Below are positions 1 to 4,920 of a stretch of DNA of 15,151 bases, one piece after another. Location: positions 1 through 15,151 of the forward strand of contig CAZRJL010000023.1 of NCBI GenBank assembly GCA_964600645.1. The letters run 5' to 3'. The notes below the pieces were generated by a model, which was not told the origin of the DNA, made no database searches, and saw only the letters and a program-made list of their open reading frames with translations. Position 1 is the first letter of the stretch. The number at the start of each line of letters is the position of its first letter. The translations under genes were made by a program, and so were the position numbers. Source of the DNA: UBA12151 sp964600645. Lineage in GTDB: Bacteria; Patescibacteriota; Minisyncoccia; Moranbacterales; UBA9337.

Positions 1-82
1 GCCCAAGTCTGGCCGCGCCATTATCTAAAACCGAAGCGCCTGCCCGCCTATGGAGCGGAGCGGAATTTTTCATAACTGGTTT

Positions 83-135
83 TTATGCGAAACTTGTTTC
101 GCATAAGAAGTGATAATTTGTTTGTTATACGAAAT
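83..135. repeat. Perfect 11-bp inverted repeat plus a third related half-site
   Basis: TTATGCGAAAC (83-93) and GTTTCGCATAA (96-106) form a perfect 11-bp inverted repeat with a 2-nt centre. A third, near-identical half-site, TTATACGAAAT, lies at 125-135, in the same orientation as the first. No T-run follows on either strand, so it does not look like an intrinsic terminator. Repeated half-sites in both orientations are more like an operator or recombinase site; this role is inferred. Confidence 0.5.
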
Positions 136-170
136 TGTGACATATTTCTTGCATAGATTTTAACGATTTT

Positions 171-180
171 ATTCTAGCAT
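171..180 (-). promoter_or_regulatory. Possible extended -10 promoter reading leftward
   Basis: The minus strand reads TGCTAGAAT, an extended -10 element (TGnTATAAT with one mismatch). The best -35 at 17 bp (TTTTAA, 194-199) is weak. It sits just beyond the GAPDH terminator and reads toward the left edge through the palindromic half-sites at 83-135. No target gene is visible within the window. Confidence 0.3.
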
Positions 181-212
181 ATTTTTTATGGATTTAAAAT
201 AATTTATAATGA

Positions 213-244
213 AAAAACCGCCTCAACGAGATGAGGCGGTTTTT
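213..244 (-). terminator. Rho-independent terminator after GAPDH
   Basis: A 13-bp stem (213-225 paired with 232-244, core ACCGCCTCA/TGAGGCGGT) closes a 6-nt loop. Its outer arm is an A/T run, so on the minus strand the GC-rich stem ends in a U-run, 18 bp after the GAPDH stop. The flanking A and T runs make it usable in both directions. It marks the end of the hydrogenase-GAPDH transcription unit. Confidence 0.9.
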
Positions 245-261
245 CTTTGGAAAAAAATTTA

Positions 262-1248
262 CTATTTTACAATATACTGAGCCATTTCAACCAAGCGGTT
301 GGAATATCCCCATTCATTGTCATACCAACCAACAATTTTCACCATATTGCCTTGCGCCATCGTCAAACCAAGATCCACAATCGAACTGTGCGGATTCATC
401 TTGAAATCCATTGAAACCAATTCCTTGTCTGTTGCGTCCAAAATACCCTTCAACTCGTCTTTCGCCACCGCTCGAAAGGCTTCCTTAATTTCTTCCGCTG
501 ATTTTGGATTTTTCACCGTACAGACAAAATCCGTAATGGAAACCACCGGCGTCGGAACGCGCAAAGCGATTCCATCGATTTTTCCATTCAAATGTTTGAT
601 GACTTTTCCTACTGTTTTTGCCGCTCCGGTAGAAGTTGGAATAATATTGACCGCCGCTGCCCGCGCTCTTCGCAAATCGCTATGCGGAAGATCCAAGATT
701 CGCTGATCATTCGTATAGGAATGAGTTGTTGTCATAAAACCTTTTTCAATCTCACAAAGCTCATCCAAAACTTTTATCATTGGCGCCAAGCAATTAGTTG
801 TACACGAACCATTGGAAATGATTATTTCATTTTGATATTCCGCTTCATTTACGCCCAGCAAATACACAGGCGTGTCGTCCTTGGGAGGCGCTGACATTAA
901 GACCTTTTTAGCTCCGGCATCAATGTGAGATTGCACCTTTTCTTTTGTAAGAAACGCTCCGGTACATTCCAAGACCACATCCACATCCAATTCTTTCCAA
1001 GGAAGATTCTTCGGATCCATTTCGGAAAAATATTTTATCTTTTTTCCATCGACAACAAGCTCACTCTTTTCTTTGTTCACGATCACTTCTTTTGCATACA
1101 CTCCGTATGAAGAATCATATTTGAGCAGATGCGCGCCGGTTTCGATATCCGTGAGATCGTTAATCGCCACCACCTCAATTCCCTTTTCCAGAGCAATTTT
1201 GAGTGAAGGTCGTCCAATTCTCCCAAACCCATTAATTGCAATTTTCAT
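262..1248 (-). CDS. gap: Glyceraldehyde-3-phosphate dehydrogenase
   Basis: This is the glycolytic enzyme that oxidises glyceraldehyde 3-phosphate to 1,3-bisphosphoglycerate with NAD(P) and phosphate. The protein (328 aa) opens with the Rossmann motif INGFGRIGR. It has VAIND with Asp31, typical of NAD-preferring enzymes, the catalytic motif SNGSCTTNC with Cys149, His176 in THSYT, and the C-terminal NEWGYSNR. The frame is open six codons further, to an ATG at 1266. I chose the ATG at 1248 because GGAAAAAG lies just upstream as a ribosome binding site, and because it places the catalytic residues exactly at the classical Cys149/His176 numbering. It follows the HypA-like gene by 42 bp and precedes a strong terminator, so it is probably the last gene of the hydrogenase operon. 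The 'SNGS' in place of the common 'SNAS' is a mild variant. Confidence 0.97.
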   Translation of the reverse strand: MKIAINGFGRIGRPSLKIALEKGIEVVAINDLTDIETGAHLLKYDSSYGVYAKEVIVNKEKSELVVDGKKIKYFSEMDPKNLPWKELDVDVVLECTGAFLTKEKVQSHIDAGAKKVLMSAPPKDDTPVYLLGVNEAEYQNEIIISNGSCTTNCLAPMIKVLDELCEIEKGFMTTTHSYTNDQRILDLPHSDLRRARAAAVNIIPTSTGAAKTVGKVIKHLNGKIDGIALRVPTPVVSITDFVCTVKNPKSAEEIKEAFRAVAKDELKGILDATDKELVSMDFKMNPHSSIVDLGLTMAQGNMVKIVGWYDNEWGYSNRLVEMAQYIVK

Positions 1249-1290
1249 TTTTCTTTTTCCAAACATATTTTTTATATATATTATTATTTT

Positions 1291-1566
1291 TTATTCTCCG
1301 TCCAATGAAACAATTTTCCAATGATTCCCTTTGGTTTTTTTTATTTCAAACTCCGTGTTTTCAAACGGCGTATTTTTGGAAATATTTTTCAGGCCAAATT
1401 CCAGATTTTCTATTGATATATCCTCGATATGCTCGTCAAATCCATCATGCGCCAAGCTAATCAAACCGATTTCAAGATAAACCTTTTTTATGTTCTTAAT
1501 ATTTTTCTCAACAGCAATTTTCTTCAATTCATCGACTATCTCTTTGGCGAGCAAAAAATCATGCAT
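1291..1566 (-). CDS. hypA: HypA-like hydrogenase nickel chaperone lacking the zinc domain
   Basis: The N-terminus MHDFLLAKEIVDEL matches the start of HypA, which helps insert nickel into [NiFe] hydrogenases. It includes His2, the nickel ligand of the family, and the following VYLEIGLISL matches the HypA beta strand. HypA is normally about 113-120 aa, with four cysteines in two CxxC motifs binding structural zinc. This protein has 91 aa and no cysteine at all. The short gap to GAPDH leaves no room for the missing part, so a recent frameshift does not explain it. It starts 32 bp after the hydrogenase large subunit, which supports the assignment by context. It could be a reduced but working nickel-binding chaperone or a regulatory relative; the nickel role is inferred from His2 and position. 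Confidence 0.72.
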   Translation of the reverse strand: MHDFLLAKEIVDELKKIAVEKNIKNIKKVYLEIGLISLAHDGFDEHIEDISIENLEFGLKNISKNTPFENTEFEIKKTKGNHWKIVSLDGE

Positions 1567-1598
1567 ATTTTTATTGTTTTACACTATTATTTGACAAA

Positions 1599-2861
1599 CT
1601 AGTGAACTGCGCACGAAATACACGGGTCGTATGCCCGAATAAAAGCGCGCATTTTTTTCTCTTTGTCTTTATCCGAAAGATTCAAAATTTCCGGTAAATA
1701 CTTTCGAATATCATCCTCCAAATGACTCAAAAACTGGGCGGTTGGGGATATAATATTTACATTCTTAATGTATCCATTACTGTCAATGTCAACATGATAA
1801 TAAAGCGTTCCGCGCGGAGCCTCCACCGCCGCCGCTCCGGATCCCTCGCGAATTTCATATTTTTGCGTCAGAGCATTTTCCAAATTGCTATTGACCATAA
1901 TCCGCGATATCTTGATCGATTCCTCTATTGAATGAATTACTTCCACCATCTGATATAAAACATTATGAAACGGATTATAGTCCGGCAAGGAAAAACCGAG
2001 AGAATCCAGATATTGTTTGGCTTTGGGATTTAGTTTCTTGTGATGATTATTCACTCGTGCAATCGCGCCTACCATGTAACTGGTTTTTCCGTCTGATTCC
2101 ACCCTCTTTATCACTTCTTTAGGGCGTTGAAATTCATGGAAATTTTTCTCAAATTCCAAAACCGGAATATACAGTCCCTTGTTAGACATCAGATCTCCGT
2201 CGTAAATCGCATATTCTCCGCGCGCGTCCATACAAACATATTCCGTCTCCCTCTCAAATTTTGGCAGTTTTATTCCCTTGAAAAATTCCGCCACTTCAAA
2301 TGCCACCAAAAGCGTTTCTTCTCCCTGTTTAATTAATTTCTGAATCTCCTCAATTTTCGGAACTTTCTTGAAACCGCCAACTTCATTGGTAAGCGGATGC
2401 ACCACGCGGCCGCCGATTATTTTCACAATTTCCATCCCATATTCTCGAAGCCTGATCGCTCTTTGCGTTTCTTCTGGATATTTCTCAACCAATTTCAAAT
2501 CATTATCAATATCCAAAAAATCCGCCAGAGACAAGAAAAAAAGATGTAAGGAATGGGAATGGATTATTTGACCCAATTCCAATAATTTTCTAAGATTGAC
2601 AGTTTCATTGGAAATCCTCACTCCCATTGCGTTTTCAATGGATTTGATCGAAGTGAGATTGTGCACCACGGGACATATTCCGCAAATTCTCTGTGCTACT
2701 ATCGGCATATCAGTGTAATGCCGTCCGACCAAAATTCCTTCAATCAATCTGATTCCCTCCTTAACCTCAATCTTCGCCGACTTCACATCTCCAGAAAGAA
2801 CGCTCGCCATAAACCCGGCATGCCCTTCGATTTTATTAATATGATTAAGTTTTATTTGCAT
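1599..2861 (-). CDS. [NiFe] hydrogenase large (catalytic) subunit, group 3-like
   Basis: This subunit carries the NiFe(CN)2CO centre that interconverts H2 with protons and electrons. The N-terminal L1 motif RICGICPVVH supplies Cys60 and Cys63, and the C-terminal DPCISCAVH supplies Cys414 and Cys417. KIEGHAGF (residues 10-17) and EAPRGTLYYH are further family signatures. At 420 aa, with a short compact N-terminus, it resembles the cytoplasmic group 3 (3b/3d) enzymes rather than membrane uptake hydrogenases; the subgroup is an inference. The protein ends exactly at the final conserved His (residue 420). Most [NiFe] large subunits have a C-terminal tail that an endopeptidase removes after nickel insertion. 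That tail is absent here. The small subunit lies 50 bp upstream and the HypA-like gene 32 bp downstream, consistent with one operon. No diaphorase or electron-transfer subunit is encoded in the window. Confidence 0.95.
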   Translation of the reverse strand: MQIKLNHINKIEGHAGFMASVLSGDVKSAKIEVKEGIRLIEGILVGRHYTDMPIVAQRICGICPVVHNLTSIKSIENAMGVRISNETVNLRKLLELGQIIHSHSLHLFFLSLADFLDIDNDLKLVEKYPEETQRAIRLREYGMEIVKIIGGRVVHPLTNEVGGFKKVPKIEEIQKLIKQGEETLLVAFEVAEFFKGIKLPKFERETEYVCMDARGEYAIYDGDLMSNKGLYIPVLEFEKNFHEFQRPKEVIKRVESDGKTSYMVGAIARVNNHHKKLNPKAKQYLDSLGFSLPDYNPFHNVLYQMVEVIHSIEESIKISRIMVNSNLENALTQKYEIREGSGAAAVEAPRGTLYYHVDIDSNGYIKNVNIISPTAQFLSHLEDDIRKYLPEILNLSDKDKEKKMRAFIRAYDPCISCAVH

Positions 2862-2911
2862 AAATAATATCTTTTAATTTGTCTTATTTATCCTGCATGT
2901 CTTATGTTTCT

Positions 2912-3679
2912 TTAGTTTTTGTTGTTTTTTTCTTCAATATCATCCCTGAGTCCGAAAATTTCACTTGTATTTTCAAATTCTTCGTCGGTCATAAAATTTT
3001 TGAGCGTCGCGCGCATTGCTTTCACATTAGCAGTCGGACGCAATCCGCGACAACCTTGGCACATCATCCTTGAAGTCGGACAAACCGCATCACACCCTCC
3101 TTGAATCATTGGACCAAAGCAGGGTTTTTTGTCCAACAACAGACATCTGTTTCCTCTTTTTTTGCATTCTACGCATACCGGCTGATCAGGAATTGTCGGG
3201 ATATTTCCTTCAAGAAGTTCCGGAAAATATTTTAAAAACTCTTCCCCGGTGATCGGACAGCCGGGAAAAGTGAAATCGACTTTAACAAAATTATCCACCT
3301 CTTTAACCTCCGGATTATCAATTCCTTGAACATATTTGTATACGTGCTTGATGGTGTTTTTTTGCTCTTGGTAATTTTTTATTTCCGGCACGCCTCCCAT
3401 CGCCGCGCAATTTCCCAAAACCACCAAAAGCTTGCTCCTTTCTCGCAGATTTTTCAGTGTTTTGATGTTTTCTTCAGTTGTCGGATTCCCTTCTACGATT
3501 CCAATGTCCAATTTCCCTCCCGCGTCTTCTTCATCTTCAAGTAAACGAAAATCCACCATTTCAACCTCATTCATCAAATCCAAAAACTTCTGTCCCAAAT
3601 CCAAAAGCGCAAATTGGCACCCCTCGCAAGAAGTCAAGCTCACAATCGCAATTTTTTGTTTTTTCTTTTTGTTTTCCAT
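2912..3679 (-). CDS. [NiFe] hydrogenase small (iron-sulfur) subunit, group 3-like
   Basis: This electron-transfer partner of the large subunit has 255 aa. The proximal cluster is bound by SCEGC (Cys18, Cys21), GNCAAMGG (Cys91) and PGCPI (Cys141). A second set of cysteines (169, 172, 179, 187, 196, 200, 207, 210) in the VCVECKKRGNRC to CQGCRG region can hold two more [4Fe-4S] clusters, the pattern of group 3 hydrogenase delta/MvhG-type subunits. There is no Tat signal and no membrane anchor, so the enzyme should be cytoplasmic. The lysine-rich start MENKKKKQK precedes the first strand directly and no other nearby Met fits. The ribosome binding site is weak. The 86-bp gap upstream is AT-rich on the minus strand (TATGATAGTATAAA) and might hold a secondary promoter, but no convincing -35 was found. 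Confidence 0.95.
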   Translation of the reverse strand: MENKKKKQKIAIVSLTSCEGCQFALLDLGQKFLDLMNEVEMVDFRLLEDEEDAGGKLDIGIVEGNPTTEENIKTLKNLRERSKLLVVLGNCAAMGGVPEIKNYQEQKNTIKHVYKYVQGIDNPEVKEVDNFVKVDFTFPGCPITGEEFLKYFPELLEGNIPTIPDQPVCVECKKRGNRCLLLDKKPCFGPMIQGGCDAVCPTSRMMCQGCRGLRPTANVKAMRATLKNFMTDEEFENTSEIFGLRDDIEEKNNKN

Positions 3680-3765
3680 ATCAAAAACAATGGAATAATT
3701 AAAATAAGTTTTACGCTTTTTATACTATCATATTTTTCCAAAATCGAAAAACTCGCACCAAAAAA

Positions 3766-4503
3766 TTACCCCAAATAATATTCCAGCGTATAAATCCAAT
3801 TTTCGTTATTTTCTTCTCCCCTTTCTTGAGTCTTTTTCTTTTGCTGCCAAAGCCAACGCAAATATCCAGGATCCTTCTCAAAAACATCCTTGATTGATTC
3901 TCCGCTATATTTCCCGAAATTGAATTTCTTCAACAGCACAGGTAAAGCGGAAACTTCCATCATCTTATCCATAACATCTCCCGCGCTCATCAAGTTTTCT
4001 TCCATCTTTTCGAAAAGATGCTCAAACAACTTTTCCAAAACGCGAATATCTCCCAACGCGTTGTGCGCAGGAGCGTCTTTTGGATCTAAATCAAGATCAA
4101 AATAATAACGCAAATATTGCAAACTATACCGAGGAATTTCACCTTTTTCATCAAGATATTGAACAATTTTCAATGTGTCGATTTTCTTTCCGATGTTTAT
4201 TCCCTCATTTCTAAGTATGCCGGCGTCAAAATCCGCATTATGCGCCACAAAAATATTACTCTTGTCGGAAAAAATCTTCTCCAAATCCTTCTTCATTGCC
4301 GAATCGGAAAATGATTCTTTGTCCGTCACCATCTTGTTTGTAATATGTGAAACCGCCATTGCTTCAATTGAAATAGGAATCGGTGGCTTGAAAAATCCCT
4401 CAAATTCCTCTCCATTAAATTTATAAGCGATTTGACACAAACGCGCTTCCGAATCGCTACCTGTTGTTTCCGTATCTAAAAATATCAGCCTATTTTTATT
4501 CAT
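3766..4503 (-). CDS. DEDDh 3'-5' exonuclease, ExoX-like
   Basis: This is a DnaQ-superfamily 3'-5' nuclease, acting on DNA or RNA ends with two metal ions. All three Exo motifs are present: FLDTETTG (Asp10, Glu12), VAHNADFD (Asp93), and AHNALGD (His147, Asp152), which makes it the DEDDh type. Residues 195-218 (NFGKYSGESIKDVFEKDPGY and on) form the small C-terminal domain found in exodeoxyribonuclease X-like proteins, and the 245-aa length fits that family. It is not a polymerase proofreading subunit by context. It is the first gene of the leftward unit and may share its promoter with the hydrogenase genes, although the 86-bp gap allows separate transcription. No functional link to hydrogen metabolism is evident. 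Substrate cannot be told from sequence. Confidence 0.9.
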   Translation of the reverse strand: MNKNRLIFLDTETTGSDSEARLCQIAYKFNGEEFEGFFKPPIPISIEAMAVSHITNKMVTDKESFSDSAMKKDLEKIFSDKSNIFVAHNADFDAGILRNEGINIGKKIDTLKIVQYLDEKGEIPRYSLQYLRYYFDLDLDPKDAPAHNALGDIRVLEKLFEHLFEKMEENLMSAGDVMDKMMEVSALPVLLKKFNFGKYSGESIKDVFEKDPGYLRWLWQQKKKTQERGEENNENWIYTLEYYLG

Positions 4504-4533
4504 TAGTATTTATTTTCGAAGAATTACTCTCTT

Positions 4534-4562
4534 ATTCTACCTCAAAACTGACGCCAAGTAAA
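4534..4562 (-). promoter_or_regulatory. Promoter of the exonuclease-hydrogenase unit
   Basis: On the minus strand, TTTACT (-35, 4557-4562; 4 of 6 consensus) and TAGAAT (-10, 4534-4539; 5 of 6) are separated by exactly 17 bp. The expected transcript starts about 24 nt before the exonuclease ATG. Confidence 0.55.
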
Positions 4563-4580
4563 TTACTTTACCTTTTAAAA

Positions 4581-4610
4581 TGTCATCCCGTCCGTCCGCC
4601 TTTGGAGGAG
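4581..4610. repeat. Dispersed-repeat fragment TGTCATCCCG...CTTTGGAGGA
   Basis: The stretch begins TGTCATCCCG and contains an imperfect hairpin TCCGCC-TTT-GGAGGA. It shares its start and the word CTTTGGAGGA with 4834-4881 in the same gap, and the hairpin resembles TCCGCC-AAA-GGCGGA inside the hypF-like gene. It looks like a decayed copy of a short palindromic dispersed repeat. Confidence 0.45.
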
Positions 4611-4666
4611 AATTTTTTTCTGAAAAATATCCGTAATCTTCTTGGTTTATTTGTATTTTTTTGCAA

Positions 4667-4696
4667 TTGACGTCATATTCAAAATTAGAATATACT
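4667..4696 (+). promoter_or_regulatory. Strong sigma70-type promoter toward the hypF-like gene
   Basis: TTGACG (-35, 4667-4672) and TATACT (-10, 4691-4696) each match the consensus at 5 of 6 positions, with an 18-bp spacer. Transcription should start near 4703, leaving a leader of about 218 nt before the hypF-like ATG. That is far longer than needed and contains inverted repeats. This is the best-matching promoter I found in the window. Confidence 0.55.
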
Positions 4697-4702
4697 AAAC
4701 GC

Positions 4703-4770
4703 AAAGCCTTCAGGATAGGCGGCAAAAACGTTGAAACCCACCTGGATTACCAGGGAAAAATTTATTTTTT
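4703..4770 (+). ncRNA. Candidate structured leader RNA or small RNA with alternative hairpins
   Basis: Right after the predicted start site, CCTGG (4741-4745), ATTA and CCAGG (4750-4754) form a hairpin, with a T6 run at 4765-4770. The same CCTG (4741-4744) can instead pair with CAGG (4711-4714) in a longer irregular stem that also brings together GG/CC and CGGC/GTTG around an A-rich loop. The two folds exclude each other, as in attenuators and riboswitches. It matches no RNA family I can name. The hairpin-to-T-run distance (10 nt) is too long for a good terminator, so termination is doubtful. Confidence 0.25.
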
Positions 4771-4833
4771 CCGATATTATCTTAAACGGGATTCATGAGC
4801 CGTCTTGAATTGAGGGCTTTTTAAATTGAAATT

Positions 4834-4881
4834 TGTCATTCCCGCACGCTTGTTCACCTTTGGAGGAAAGGCAAGAATCCA
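4834..4881. repeat. Dispersed-repeat fragment TGTCATTCCCGC...AAGAATCCAG
   Basis: The segment starts TGTCATTCCCGC and ends AAGAATCCAG. This is the layout of the short palindromic repeats of the form TGTCATTCCCGC...GGGAATCCAG common in bacterial intergenic DNA, with the palindrome decayed. It shares CTTTGGAGGA with 4581-4610. Its right end supplies the -35 of a predicted promoter for the hypF-like gene. The rest of the 4504-4920 gap shows no gene. Confidence 0.5.
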
Positions 4882-4888
4882 GTACAAT
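4860..4888 (+). promoter_or_regulatory. Second promoter candidate just upstream of the hypF-like gene
   Basis: TTGGAG (4860-4865, 3 of 6) and TACAAT (4883-4888, 5 of 6) lie 17 bp apart. A perfect TATAAT overlaps at 4888-4893 but has no -35 at the right distance. Transcripts would start about 25 nt before the ATG at 4921. No clear ribosome binding site is seen there. Confidence 0.35.
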
Positions 4889-4920
4889 ATAATCACGAAA
4901 TAAATTCAGCGCCAGACATT

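Larger units (their letters stand above)
1..210. other. Left-edge non-coding stretch with palindromes
   Basis: No recognisable gene is seen here. One plus-strand frame is open from the edge to a TGA at 111-113 (about 36 codons), and a minus-strand frame is open from an ATG at 73 to the edge. Neither gives a peptide I recognise, and the GC-rich part (about 30-62) resembles dispersed-repeat sequence more than coding sequence. Either frame could be the end or start of a gene mostly outside the window. The stretch also holds a perfect palindrome and a possible minus-strand promoter, listed separately. Confidence 0.4.

Noticed and set aside
83..106. The left palindrome as a transcription terminator
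   Set aside because: The stem is perfect but no T-run follows on either strand, and the GAPDH unit already ends at the terminator at 213-244.
1249..1290. A frameshifted zinc-binding end for the HypA-like gene
   Set aside because: The gap is only 42 bp, AT-rich, and encodes no CxxC motif in any minus-strand frame.
4537..4725. A 62-codon minus-strand open frame upstream of the exonuclease
   Set aside because: It runs across a dispersed-repeat fragment, the predicted exonuclease promoter and the opposing promoter, has no ribosome binding site, and gives a peptide with no recognisable pattern.
4698..4754. Resemblance to the cyclic-di-GMP-I (GEMM) riboswitch, from the words ACGCAAAGCC and GGATTACC
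   Set aside because: The P2 stem with its GAAA tetraloop, the tetraloop receptor and the closing P1 helix are all missing. Only two short words agree.
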